Positions 1 to 7,638 are shown, counted from the stretch's first letter. The stretch is 64,000 bases of DNA from Nonomuraea rubra (GCF_014207985.1 NZ_JACHMI010000001.1:3827001-3891000), one strand, 5' to 3'. Program-made: numbers and translations. The notes: generated by a model not told the origin, from the sequence alone.

Positions 1-683
1 CACGCCAGCACGAACGCCCTGCCGGGCCGCCCGTCCACGGGCAGCCGCCGCCGCAGCCCGTCCTCCAGCGACGCCGCCGCGACCGTCGCCAGCACCACCG
101 CCACCTGCTCGAAGTAGCTGAACGACAGCGGCAGCCAGCCCAGCAACGGCAACCGCTCGCGCAACAGCACACTCCACACCACCGACCACCCGGCCGCCAG
201 GCACGGCAGCACCCACGCGCGAGGCCTGAACGCCCGGCTCCGCTCCCGCCCCGCCGCGGGCAGCACCCGCGTCGCCGCCAGCGCCAGGGCCGCTGCCGCC
301 AACGCGACCGCCATCCCCCAGGAGGCGGCGCCCCCGACGTACGGGCCGAACGGCAACCGATGCCCCCGCGCCCACACCAGCACGGCCAGCACCCCGGCGG
401 GCCCGCCGACCAACCCCCAGCACACGAGCAGCCCGACCCGCGACTCGCCGGACCCGGACCACCTGTACGCCAGGTACGCCCCGCCGGTGAGCAGCACGGT
501 GAAGATCACGAGCGTCGCACCCGTCCCCACGGCGTGCCCCTGCCCCACCCCGGGGAACACCAGCGCCGCCCCGACGGCCCGCTCCAGCAGGAACCCGCCG
601 ACCGGCGGCAGCGCGCCCAGCACGGCCAGGCCCAGCGCGGAGGCGGCGGCGGCGAGCAGAAAGGTCCGGGTCGTCTTCACCAC
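1..683 (-). CDS. Multi-pass membrane protein, C-terminus outside window
   Basis: This frame reads from a GTG at the right end off the left edge of the window without a stop, giving about 227 residues. The product begins MKTTRTFLLAAAAS and is rich in Leu, Ala, Val and Gly, with roughly five or six hydrophobic stretches separated by short Arg-rich loops, so it should be an integral membrane protein. Two adjacent GTG codons are possible starts, with an in-frame TGA just upstream that limits the N-terminus. I do not recognise the family. It is the last leftward gene in the window and is separated from the tRNA operon by a GC-rich repetitive gap. Confidence 0.6.
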   Translation of the reverse strand, partial: MVKTTRTFLLAAAASALGLAVLGALPPVGGFLLERAVGAALVFPGVGQGHAVGTGATLVIFTVLLTGGAYLAYRWSGSGESRVGLLVCWGLVGGPAGVLAVLVWARGHRLPFGPYVGGAASWGMAVALAAAALALAATRVLPAAGRERSRAFRPRAWVLPCLAAGWSVVWSVLLRERLPLLGWLPLSFSYFEQVAVVLATVAAASLEDGLRRRLPVDGRPGRAFVLA

Positions 684-958
684 GCCCTGTCATGTGCCCG
701 CCACGACCCGGCACCCGCACCACAGTGACCCGGAACTGACCACCTGGCCATCCCGCCCACCCGAGCAAGCCGCCCCACCACCTCGCTACGGCAACTCCGC
801 CACCACCAGCGACATCGGCCTCGTGCGGGTCCGGCTTGCGCGATGTGGCTCCTCGCGCGGTGCGGGTGCGCGCTGTGCGGTGCGACCTGCGCGCGGTCGG
901 CTTGCGCGCTGTGCGGTGCGCGATGCGACGTGCGCGGTGTGCCTCGCGCGGAACACAG
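684..958. other. GC-rich intergenic gap with 18-bp direct repeat
   Basis: No convincing gene lies here. The right half is low-complexity GCG/TGC-rich sequence. An 18-bp direct repeat starting TGCGCGCTGTGCGG occurs at 867-884 and again at 903-920, a 36-bp spacing, with degenerate versions around it. The open frames across the gap encode only Arg/Ala-rich repeats and look like by-products of composition. Confidence 0.5.
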
Positions 959-986
959 AAGGCCCCGGCTGATCAGCCAGGGCCTT
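959..986 (-). terminator. Rho-independent-type hairpin after the tRNA operon
   Basis: AAGGCCC at 959-965 pairs with GGGCCTT at 980-986, and GGCT/AGCC extend the stem around a GATC loop. It lies ten bases beyond the 3' end of tRNA-Val on the strand being transcribed, the expected place for the end of the three-tRNA transcript. Confidence 0.7.
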
Positions 987-995
987 GGAGTGTGG

Positions 996-1067
996 TGGAC
1001 GATACTGGGATTGAACCAGTGACCTCTTCCGTGTCAGGGAAGCGCTCTCCCGCTGAGCTAATCGTCC
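996..1067 (-). tRNA. tRNA-Val(GAC)
   Basis: On the minus strand the acceptor GGACGAT pairs with ATCGTCC, the anticodon stem CTTCC/GGAAG encloses loop CTGACAC with anticodon GAC, and the T-loop reads GGTTCAATCC. The CCA end is not fully encoded. It is the third and last gene of the Gly-Cys-Val operon. Confidence 0.97.
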
Positions 1068-1072
1068 TCGCG

Positions 1073-1143
1073 AGGTGGCGACGGGATTTGAACCCGTGTG
1101 GACGGCTTTGCAGGCCGCTGCCTCGCCTCTCGGCCACGCCACC
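1073..1143 (-). tRNA. tRNA-Cys(GCA)
   Basis: On the minus strand the acceptor GGTGGCG pairs with CGCCACC, and the anticodon loop CTGCAAA contains GCA. The discriminator base is U, as is usual for cysteine tRNA. It is 71 nt long and sits five bases upstream of tRNA-Val, so both must be cut from one precursor. Confidence 0.97.
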
Positions 1144-1158
1144 GAGCCGGAAGCTCCG

Positions 1159-1230
1159 AGCGGAAGACGGGATTCGAACCCGCGACCCTCACCTTGGCAA
1201 GGTGATGCTCTACCACTGAGCCACTTCCGC
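1159..1230 (-). tRNA. tRNA-Gly(GCC)
   Basis: On the minus strand the acceptor GCGGAAG pairs with CTTCCGC, the anticodon loop TTGCCAA carries GCC, and the T-arm reads GCGGGTTCGAATCCCGC. It is the first gene of the Gly-Cys-Val cluster and lies directly behind a good promoter. Confidence 0.97.
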
Positions 1231-1267
1231 ATCCACCCCGTGAGTTGCACTCCGGGGCGACGAGAGA

Positions 1268-1296
1268 ACTCTAGCGAATCTCGGCCCAGTCCCCAA
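1268..1296 (-). promoter_or_regulatory. Promoter of the Gly-Cys-Val tRNA operon
   Basis: Reading the minus strand, a -35 box TTGGGG is followed after 17 bp by a -10 box TAGAGT. The -10 box ends about 37 bases before the first base of tRNA-Gly. Spacing and position fit a housekeeping sigma promoter. Confidence 0.6.
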
Positions 1297-1317
1297 ACTG
1301 GAATAGGCCCGCCCAGG

Positions 1318-2043
1318 TCACGTGTGCCCGCCGTTGACGGTGACGCGCTGGCCGGTGACGAACGCGCCGCCCTCCGAGGCCAGGTACGACACCGCCGCCG
1401 CCACGTCCTCCGGCATGCCCATCCGCCCCAGCGGCACCTCCTCCCGGTACGCGCTCTCGTCCAGGCCCTCGTGCCGCTCCACCGGGATCCAGCCGGGCGC
1501 GACCACGTTCACCGTGATGCCGTACGGGCCCAGCTCCCTGGCCCAGACGTCGGTCAGGGCGTGCTGGGCGGCCTTGGCGGCGGTGTAGGCGGAGGTGCCG
1601 GGCAGTTTGCGGTCCACGACATCGGAGCCGATCTGGATGACGCGGCCGCCGCCCCGTTCCCGCATGCCGGGCAGGACCGCCTGGACGAGCAGGGTCGGGC
1701 TCTTGACGAAGAACGTGAGCTGGTCGAGGTGCGCCTGCCAGGTGAGGTCCTCGACCCCGGCGGCCGGCTGCGGGCCTGTCGCGTTGGCCACCAGCACCCC
1801 GACCGGGCCGAGGCGGCCGGTGACGGCGGCGATCAGGCCCTCGACGGCGGTCTCGTCCGTGATGTCGGCGGCGAACGCCTCGGCGACGCCGCCCGCCGTA
1901 CGGATGGAGCCGGCCACCTGCTCGGCTCCGGCCCGGTCGGAGCGGTAGTTGACGGCCACGGCCAGGCCGTCGGCGGCCAGCCTGCGGGCGATGGCGGCCC
2001 CGAGGCCCCGCGATGCGCCGGTGACGAGCGCGACAGTTGTCAT
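1318..2043 (-). CDS. SDR family NAD(P)-dependent oxidoreductase
   Basis: A classical short-chain dehydrogenase/reductase of 241 residues. The cofactor motif TGASRGLG is at residues 8-15, the structural Asn motif appears as VANATG, the catalytic Ser is in QIGSDV, and the active site is YTAAK. The C-terminal half has APGWIPVE and ends TGQRVTVNGG, the usual end of FabG-like enzymes. ATG at 2043 was chosen because MTTVALVTGASRG is the normal SDR start; an upstream in-frame ATG would add 27 Arg/Pro-rich residues encoded by the repeats there. The substrate cannot be told from sequence. The gene stands alone, with the tRNA operon promoter just beyond its stop. Confidence 0.9.
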   Translation of the reverse strand: MTTVALVTGASRGLGAAIARRLAADGLAVAVNYRSDRAGAEQVAGSIRTAGGVAEAFAADITDETAVEGLIAAVTGRLGPVGVLVANATGPQPAAGVEDLTWQAHLDQLTFFVKSPTLLVQAVLPGMRERGGGRVIQIGSDVVDRKLPGTSAYTAAKAAQHALTDVWARELGPYGITVNVVAPGWIPVERHEGLDESAYREEVPLGRMGMPEDVAAAVSYLASEGGAFVTGQRVTVNGGHT

Positions 2044-2100
2044 GGGGCGAGACTCTAGCCCGGCGACGGACGATGGCCGTGCCGCAGGTCCGCGCGGCGG

Positions 2101-2220
2101 CCAGCGCCTGGGTCGCGGGCCCACGTGGGTCAGCGGCTGGGACGCGGGCCCCGCGAAGGCCGGCGGCTGGGGCGCGGGCCCCGCGAGGGTCAGCGGCTGA
2201 GTTGCAGGCCCGCTGGATGC
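2101..2220. repeat. 30-bp tandem repeat, about four decaying copies
   Basis: Units of about 30 bp begin at 2101, 2131, 2161 and 2191, each with the core CGGCTGGGACGCGGGCCCCG or a variant. The middle two are nearly identical and the outer two have drifted. The last copy runs into the 3' end of the ferritin-like gene, whose stop codon is at 2190-2192. Confidence 0.75.
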
Positions 2221-3389
2221 GGGCCCTCCGTCTCCAGGCGGTACTCGCGGCCGGAGATCGCCCGGTTGTCGTCGATGACGCGCTCCGACGCCGGCTTCTC
2301 GCCGCCCATCACGGCCTCCTGCATCCGGGTGAAGCGCTCATGTGCCTCCCGTACGTACCCGGTGCCGAGCGTGGTGCAGTCGATCTGGGTGGCGAGCAGC
2401 TCGCGGATGTAGCCCTTGTTCGGCTCGAACGTCACGGGCGGCGGCAGCGCGGGAGCGAGCACCTGGTCCGGATCGCGCCCGTCGAACCGCTTGAACAGCT
2501 CGGCCGCCAGCCGCAGATGCTCCAGCTCCATGTTCAGGTGCAACTCCCAGATGTTCTTCACCTTGGGGTCGGACTCGGTCTCCATGAACGAGTAGTACAG
2601 GTAGCACTCGTTGTACTCGTGGTTGAGGAGCTGCTCCCACAGGCTCTCGCCGGGGTTCACGAGCGACTCGTAGTGGGTGACGTGCTCCTCCTCGACCATC
2701 CCGATCTCCTGGTAGAGCTGCCGGGCGATCGGCTCCATGTACATCGGCCCGACGTTCATGTAGAAGTTCATCGTCTGCTGCTCGGCCGACATGATCGTCA
2801 GGGCGTGCAGCCGGGACAGCGGCTCGGTGACGCTGCGGTCGTAGGGCTGGCGCACGTTGTCGAACGGATCGCGGTGGTGCAGGTACGTGGGGCGGCCCGG
2901 CATGATCTCGGTCAGGTCGTCGACGATCTTCTCGGCCTTGCGGTGCTCGATCATCTCGTACAGGTTGGCGTACCGGTAGAGGTGGTCGAAGTCCTCCAGC
3001 ACGCCGAACTGGTAGGCCTGCTTGAGGTACGGGTCCGGCTCCATCCGCGCGACCCAGGCGGTCAGGTCCACCGCCACCTGCTCGTACGCGATCGTCGTCT
3101 CCAGCACCGACGACGATCCCGGCAGCAGCCAGTTGACCGTCTTCTGCTGCTGCGCCTCGATGTAGCGCACCCTGGCGAGCTGCTGCTTGATCTCCAGGTC
3201 GGGGCAGTGGCGGGCGAGCTGGTGGCTGAACAGGATGGCCTCCACCTCGATCCCGTTCATGGTGATGATCCGGCAGCGCGTGTACGGATCGGCGTGGTCC
3301 GGATCGATCGGCGTGACGTTCAGCTCCCGCCAGTCGCGCAGCTGCTCGTCCAGCGGGATGCCCCGCTGCTGGAGTGGGTCGAAGGCCAT
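2190..3389 (-). CDS. Ferritin-like fold protein (probable diiron protein)
   Basis: A protein of 399 residues, acidic and helix-rich, with no signal peptide. Its central part has spaced acidic/His clusters typical of four-helix ferritin-like diiron proteins: VEEEHVTHYE in one helix and LNMELEHLRLAAELF in a later one, with EYNECYLYY between them. The Tyr- and His-rich composition also fits. ATG at 3389 starts MAFDPLQQRG; upstream in-frame codons encode unconvincing Arg/Ser-rich sequence. It is divergent from a hemerythrin-type gene 113 bp away, so two different non-heme diiron folds share one promoter region. The exact activity (oxidase, iron or oxidant handling) cannot be decided. Its C-terminal codons lie in a 30-bp repeat, so the tail has probably changed recently. 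Confidence 0.75.
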   Translation of the reverse strand: MAFDPLQQRGIPLDEQLRDWRELNVTPIDPDHADPYTRCRIITMNGIEVEAILFSHQLARHCPDLEIKQQLARVRYIEAQQQKTVNWLLPGSSSVLETTIAYEQVAVDLTAWVARMEPDPYLKQAYQFGVLEDFDHLYRYANLYEMIEHRKAEKIVDDLTEIMPGRPTYLHHRDPFDNVRQPYDRSVTEPLSRLHALTIMSAEQQTMNFYMNVGPMYMEPIARQLYQEIGMVEEEHVTHYESLVNPGESLWEQLLNHEYNECYLYYSFMETESDPKVKNIWELHLNMELEHLRLAAELFKRFDGRDPDQVLAPALPPPVTFEPNKGYIRELLATQIDCTTLGTGYVREAHERFTRMQEAVMGGEKPASERVIDDNRAISGREYRLETEGPHPAGLQLSR

Positions 3390-3501
3390 GTCGCTGCGCG
3401 TACCCGCGGCCCACCCCGGCAACCTCCGCGTTCGGCCCTCGAATCGCCCGCGTTCGGTAAGGCGGGGCGTGCCGGGTGCCGGGCCGGGTACGGGCGCTGA
3501 C
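3389..3501. promoter_or_regulatory. Divergent promoter region with CGCGTTCGG direct repeat
   Basis: The gap between the ferritin-like and hemerythrin genes contains CGCGTTCGG twice, starting at about 3428 and 3450, two helical turns apart. The arrangement suggests a shared regulator binding site, but no regulator gene is adjacent. Confidence 0.35.
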
Positions 3502-4053
3502 GTGGCTGAACAAGATGTCATCGACCTCCTGGTGGCCCAGCACGGCCGGATCAGGGATCTGTTCGACGAAGTGGAGCAGGCGCCGCCGGACAAGGTGGGC
3601 GACGCGTTCGACCGGCTGACGCGCATGTTGTCCGTGCACGAGACGGCCGAGGAGGAGATCGTCCATCCGTACGCGCGCAGGAAGCTCGACAACGGCCACG
3701 GCGTGGTGGCCGACCGGCTGACCGAGGAGAACAGGGCCAAACGCCTCCTGCTCGACCTGCACAAGAGCGGCGTGGACCACCCGCAGTTCTGGGACGGCCT
3801 GGCCGCGCTGCGTACCGCCGTGTCCGCGCACGCCCGCAGCGAGGAACGCTACGAGTTCGCCAGGCTGCGGGCGCGTACCTCCACCGTGGAGCGGCGGGCG
3901 ATGGCGGCGGCGGTGCGCGCGGCCGAGTCGCTCGCGCCGATCCGCCCGCATCCGGGCACGGAGTCCGCGGCCAGGAACCTGGTCATGGGCCCGCCCCTGG
4001 TGGTCATGGACCGGGCCCGCGAGCTGATCAGGAAGGCGCTGGGCAGGCGCTGA
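3502..4053 (+). CDS. Hemerythrin domain-containing protein
   Basis: A 183-residue protein with a hemerythrin/HHE cation-binding domain in its first 120 residues. The iron-ligand pattern is visible as LVAQHGRIRDLFDEVE, then LSVHETAEEEIVHP, then an SAHARSEERYEF helix. The C-terminal 60 residues (beginning about RTSTVERRAMAAAVRA) are an extra basic helical region and end with RELIRKALGRR. GTG at 3502 gives VAEQDVIDLL, the natural beginning of the domain; no strong Shine-Dalgarno sequence is seen. Hemerythrin-like proteins bind O2 or sense redox and iron state. Being divergent from a ferritin-like gene supports a joint role in iron or oxidative stress. Confidence 0.88.
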   Translation: MAEQDVIDLLVAQHGRIRDLFDEVEQAPPDKVGDAFDRLTRMLSVHETAEEEIVHPYARRKLDNGHGVVADRLTEENRAKRLLLDLHKSGVDHPQFWDGLAALRTAVSAHARSEERYEFARLRARTSTVERRAMAAAVRAAESLAPIRPHPGTESAARNLVMGPPLVVMDRARELIRKALGRR

Positions 4054-4056
4054 CCC

Positions 4057-4094
4057 TTCGACGCACGTCGAAAGGTGGGCGTACTACCGTCGAA
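4057..4094 (+). promoter_or_regulatory. Probable ArsR operator, TTCGAC/GTCGAA repeat
   Basis: TTCGAC at 4057-4062 and GTCGAA at 4067-4072 form a perfect 6-bp inverted repeat with a 4-bp spacer. A further GTCGAA half-site lies at 4089-4094, directly before the ArsR start codon. The position is right for autorepression of the regulator-histidase operon. Confidence 0.55.
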
Positions 4095-4097
4095 GGC

Positions 4098-4805
4098 ATG
4101 GAGCACATCGCCAGGGACGCCGACATCGCCCCCGTAGCCGCGCTGATCGCCGACCCCACGCGGGCCGCGATCCTGACGGCCCTGCTCGGCGGGCGGGCGC
4201 TGGCCGCGGGGGAGCTGGCCAGGATGGCGGGGGTGAGCGCGGCCACCGCGAGCGCCCACCTGGCCAAGCTGCTGGACGGCCGGCTCGTGGACGTCGTACG
4301 CCAGGGCCGCCACCGCTACTACCGCCTGGCCGGGCACGAGATCGCCGAGGTGCTGGAGGTGCTGGCCGGGATCAGCGCCCGCCCGCCGGTGCGCTCGCTG
4401 CGCCAGTCGCGGCAGGCCAGGATGCTGGAGGAGGCCCGTACGTGCTACGACCACCTGGCGGGACGGGCCGGGGTGGGGCTGCTCGACCGGCTCAGGGAGG
4501 GCGGCTTCTACGACGGGCACGACGTGACGGAGGCGGGGGAGCGGCTGCTGTCGCGGCTGGGCGTGGACGTGGCGGGCGCGCGCCGGTCGAGGAGGCGCTT
4601 CGCGCCCGAGTGCCTCGACTGGACGGAGCGCCGGGCGCACCTCGGCGGGGCGCTCGGCGCGGCGCTCACGGAGGTGCTGTTCGAACGCGGGTGGTACCGG
4701 CGGGGGAGCGTCCCCAGGGCGGTGCTCCTCACGGACGAGGGCAGGGAGGGGCTGGCGGAACTGTTCTCCGGTAAGGGGCTAACATCGGTTACGCCGGTTA
4801 CCTGA
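4098..4805 (+). CDS. ArsR-type winged-helix regulator
   Basis: A 235-residue DNA-binding regulator. The N-terminal 80 residues form the winged helix: ALIADPTRAAILTALLGG, then the recognition helix GVSAATASAHLAKL, then the wing VRQGRHRYYRLAG. No classical ArsR metal motif (ELCVCDL) is present, so the signal is probably not a metal. The C-terminal 140 residues form a helical domain with Cys residues at TCYDHLAG and APECLDW. Its stop is only 16 bp from the histidase start, so the two genes should be one transcript. The inverted repeat overlapping its promoter suggests autoregulation. Control of histidine breakdown by this protein is an inference from gene order. Confidence 0.85.
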   Translation: MEHIARDADIAPVAALIADPTRAAILTALLGGRALAAGELARMAGVSAATASAHLAKLLDGRLVDVVRQGRHRYYRLAGHEIAEVLEVLAGISARPPVRSLRQSRQARMLEEARTCYDHLAGRAGVGLLDRLREGGFYDGHDVTEAGERLLSRLGVDVAGARRSRRRFAPECLDWTERRAHLGGALGAALTEVLFERGWYRRGSVPRAVLLTDEGREGLAELFSGKGLTSVTPVT

Positions 4806-4821
4806 ACGAGAGAGACGCACC

Positions 4822-6372
4822 ATGCGCGACAACGGAGTCGTGAACGTCGGTCCCGAGCCGCTGGCCTTCGACGACGTCATCAGGGTGGCCCGCCACGGAG
4901 CCCCCGTACAGCTCACCGACGATGCCATCGCCGCCATCGCGGCGGCCCGCCAGCGGGTGAACGAGCTGGCCGAGAGCCCCGTACCCGCGTACGGCATCTC
5001 GACCGGGTTCGGCGCGCTGGCCACGCGGCACATCGACCCGGCGCTGCGTACCCAGCTCCAGCGCTCGCTGGTGCGCTCGCACGCGGCCGGCAGCGGGCCC
5101 GAGGTGGAGACCGAGGTGGTGCGCGCGCTCATGCTGCTGCGGCTGAGCACGCTCGCCACCGGCCACACCGGCATCAGGCCGACCACGGCCAAGACCCTGG
5201 CCGCGCTGATCAGCGCCGGCATCACCCCGATCGTGCACGAGTACGGCAGCCTCGGCTGCTCGGGCGACCTGGCGCCGCTGGCGCACGTGGCGCTCACCCT
5301 GATGGGCGAGGGCGTCGTACGGGACGCCTCCGGCACCGTGCAGCCGGCGGCCGAGGCGCTCAAGCAGGCCAGGATCGATCCGGTCGAGCTGGCCGCCAAG
5401 GAGGGCCTGGCGCTGATCAACGGCACGGACGGCATGCTCGGCATGCTGATCCTGGCCATCGACGACCTCACCAGGCTGGTCAGGACCGCCGACGTGAGCG
5501 CCGCGATGAGCGTGGAGGCGCTGCTGGGCACCGACCGCGTGTTCGCCCCCGAGCTGCAGGCGCTGCGGCCGCACCCGGGCCAGGCGCTGTCCGCCGCGAA
5601 CATGACCAAGGTGCTGCGCGACTCCGGCATCATGGCCAGCCACCGCGACCCCGCGGCCTGCACCCGCGTCCAGGACGCCTACTCCCTGCGCTGCGCCCCC
5701 CAGGTCGCCGGGGCCGCCCGCGACACGATCGCGCACGCCGCCACCGTGGCAGGGCGGGAGCTGGCCAGCGCCATCGACAACCCGGCCGTGCTGGCCGACG
5801 GCCGCGTCGAGTCGAACGGCAACTTCCACGGCGCGCCGCTGGCGTACGTGCTGGACTTCCTCGCCGTCGTGGCCGCCGACCTGGCCTCGATGTCGGAGCG
5901 CCGCACCGACCGCTTCCTGGACGTGGCACGCAACCACGGCCTGCCCGCGTTCCTGGCCGACGACCCCGGCGTGGACTCCGGCCACATGATCGCCCAGTAC
6001 ACCCAGGCGGCCATCGTCTCGGAGCTGAAGCGCCTGGCCGTGCCCGCCAGCGTGGACTCCATCCCCAGCTCCGCCATGCAGGAGGACCACGTCTCCATGG
6101 GCTGGTCGGCGGCCCGCAAGCTGCGCAGGTCCGTGGACGGGCTCACCAGGGTGCTGGCCATCGAGGTGCTCACCGCCGCCCGCGCGCTCGACCTGCGCGC
6201 CCCGCTGGAGCCCGCGCCCGCGACGGCGGCCGTGCTCCACGCGCTGCGCGAGACCGTGCCCGCGCCTGGCCCGGACCGGTTCCTGGCCCCGGAGATCGAC
6301 TACGCCGTGCGCCTGGTGGCCGAGGGCGGCGTGGTCGCGGCCGTGGAGTCGGTCACCGGTCCGCTGGACTGA
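4822..6372 (+). CDS. hutH: Histidine ammonia-lyase
   Basis: Converts L-histidine to urocanate and ammonia, the first step of histidine degradation, in the cytosol. The length of 516 residues is normal for the family. The self-forming MIO prosthetic group comes from Cys146-Ser147-Gly148 in GSLGCSGDLAPLAH; Cys at the first position is a known variant of the more common Ala. Ser86-His87 in LVRSHAAG is the selectivity pair typical of histidase rather than Tyr/Phe lyases, and the QEDHVSMG motif near residue 417 carries the Glu typical of histidases. A GAGAGAG ribosome binding site precedes ATG at 4822. No hutU, hutI or other Hut gene lies nearby; its only partner is the ArsR gene upstream. Other aromatic lyases are less likely because of the Ser-His pair. 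Confidence 0.93.
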   Translation: MRDNGVVNVGPEPLAFDDVIRVARHGAPVQLTDDAIAAIAAARQRVNELAESPVPAYGISTGFGALATRHIDPALRTQLQRSLVRSHAAGSGPEVETEVVRALMLLRLSTLATGHTGIRPTTAKTLAALISAGITPIVHEYGSLGCSGDLAPLAHVALTLMGEGVVRDASGTVQPAAEALKQARIDPVELAAKEGLALINGTDGMLGMLILAIDDLTRLVRTADVSAAMSVEALLGTDRVFAPELQALRPHPGQALSAANMTKVLRDSGIMASHRDPAACTRVQDAYSLRCAPQVAGAARDTIAHAATVAGRELASAIDNPAVLADGRVESNGNFHGAPLAYVLDFLAVVAADLASMSERRTDRFLDVARNHGLPAFLADDPGVDSGHMIAQYTQAAIVSELKRLAVPASVDSIPSSAMQEDHVSMGWSAARKLRRSVDGLTRVLAIEVLTAARALDLRAPLEPAPATAAVLHALRETVPAPGPDRFLAPEIDYAVRLVAEGGVVAAVESVTGPLD

Positions 6373-6380
6373 CGCGGCCC

Positions 6381-7580
6381 TTAACGCGGCAGGGCCACGA
6401 TCAGGTCCACCTCCAGCAGCAGCCCCGGCATGAACAGCTTCGACACCTCGACCGTCGTGCTGGCCGGGGCCGTGCCGGTGATGTACTTCCTGCGCACCCG
6501 CCCGTACGCGACCCGGTCCTCCATGTCGGTCAGGTACGTCCTGATGAACGCGATGTCGCCGAAGCTCGCGCCCTGGTCGGCGAGGATGCGCGCGATGACC
6601 TGGAAGACGTGCTCGGCCTGGGCCTCCATGGAGCCCTCTCCGACGATGTTCCCGTGCTCGTCGAAGGCGGCCTGCCCGGAGACGTAGAGCATGTCGCCGA
6701 CGCGGACGGCGTGCGAGTACATGCCGTTCGTGGCGGGGATCGTCGAGAGGTTGTGCGGCACCGCCCGGCGCGCGGGGCCGCCCGCGGGCCGGTCTGCGGT
6801 GGTGGCCGGGGCGTGAGGGCCGCCTCCGAGGTGTGCGGCGATCGCGGTCAGGTCGTGCTCGCCGAGCCCGGCCGCGCGGGCCTCCTGCAGCCTGGCCCGC
6901 GCCGCCGTGGCCATCGTCGCGCCGTCCCACGCCCCCAGCTCCAGGTCCTTCGTGGCGTGGGCCAGCGAGTAGCGGGTCTGCTCCGAGGGCACGCGCAACC
7001 GATCGGCCAGCACACCCAGCGGGGTGCCCGACAGCACGTCGATCAGCGCGCCGCGGTCCACGCCGTGCGCCTCGCCGTACGCGAACGTCTCGGCCAGCAG
7101 CACCTGGGCCGGCACGAGCGCGCTCATCACGGCGAGCTTCATGGCCGCGCCGGAGCCCAGCGGCCCGCACTCGCGCACGGCCCCGAACACCGCCAACACC
7201 TCGCGGCAGTCCCGCACGTCGCCACCGGCCAGCACGGTCAGCGTGCCCTCCGCGGCGGGCCCCACGCTGCCCAGCACCGGCGCGTCCACCAGCCCCACCC
7301 CCGGCGGGAGCAGCGCGCGCAGCTCGCCCACCGCCTCAGGGCCGATCGTGGACATCTCCACCACCGTCGCCCCCGGCCGCAGCCCCGGCAGCGCCGCCGT
7401 CAGCACCTCGCGCACCGCCGCCGGATCGCTCAGCATCGTGATGACCAGGTCGGCACCGTCCACCGCCGTGGCCACCGGAACCCCGCCCGAGCGCCGCCAC
7501 GTCGTCACCTTGTGCCCGGCCGCCACGAGCCGCCGGGCCATCGGGGCGCCCATGCGCCCCTGTCCGAGAAATGCAATCAC
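6381..7580 (-). CDS. Fusion: 3-hydroxyisobutyrate-dehydrogenase-like domain plus RidA domain
   Basis: Two enzymes in one 399-residue chain. Residues 1 to about 250 are a 6-phosphogluconate/beta-hydroxyacid dehydrogenase type NAD(P) protein: VIAFLGQGRMGAPMARRL at the start, then ADLVITMLSDPAAV, DAPVLGSVGPAAEGTLTV and the GSGAAMKL active-site segment. After a short Ala/Pro linker (about residues 250-275), residues 280-399 are a complete RidA/YjgF domain, starting HNLSTIPATNGMYSHAVRVG and containing IRTYLTDMED and the substrate-Arg region. RidA hydrolyses reactive enamines and imines to ketones, so the fusion suggests the dehydrogenase or its pathway yields an imine. GTG at 7580 was chosen because the Rossmann strand starts there. 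The gene is divergent from a LysR regulator 58 bp away and convergent with hutH. Confidence 0.85.
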   Translation of the reverse strand: MIAFLGQGRMGAPMARRLVAAGHKVTTWRRSGGVPVATAVDGADLVITMLSDPAAVREVLTAALPGLRPGATVVEMSTIGPEAVGELRALLPPGVGLVDAPVLGSVGPAAEGTLTVLAGGDVRDCREVLAVFGAVRECGPLGSGAAMKLAVMSALVPAQVLLAETFAYGEAHGVDRGALIDVLSGTPLGVLADRLRVPSEQTRYSLAHATKDLELGAWDGATMATAARARLQEARAAGLGEHDLTAIAAHLGGGPHAPATTADRPAGGPARRAVPHNLSTIPATNGMYSHAVRVGDMLYVSGQAAFDEHGNIVGEGSMEAQAEHVFQVIARILADQGASFGDIAFIRTYLTDMEDRVAYGRVRRKYITGTAPASTTVEVSKLFMPGLLLEVDLIVALPR

Positions 7581-7631
7581 GTGCTTCAGTGAACACCGAT
7601 GCAAGGTATTCCACCACCGACTAGATTGCAT
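7571..7631. promoter_or_regulatory. ATGCAA/TTGCAT half-sites between fusion gene and LysR gene
   Basis: ATGCAA occurs at 7571-7576 and 7599-7604, and the inverted copy TTGCAT at 7626-7631. The last two form an inverted repeat with a 21-bp spacer in a 58-bp divergent promoter region. This is a plausible binding site for the adjacent LysR protein. Confidence 0.4.
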
Positions 7632-7638
7632 GGCAGCC

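Noticed and set aside
360..972. Rightward reading frames over the first kilobase
   Set aside because: Pro/Arg/His-rich sequence antisense to a membrane protein with normal hydrophobic helices on the minus strand.
4798..7170. 790-residue frame antisense to hutH
   Set aside because: By-product of GC bias in the third codon position; no recognisable motif.
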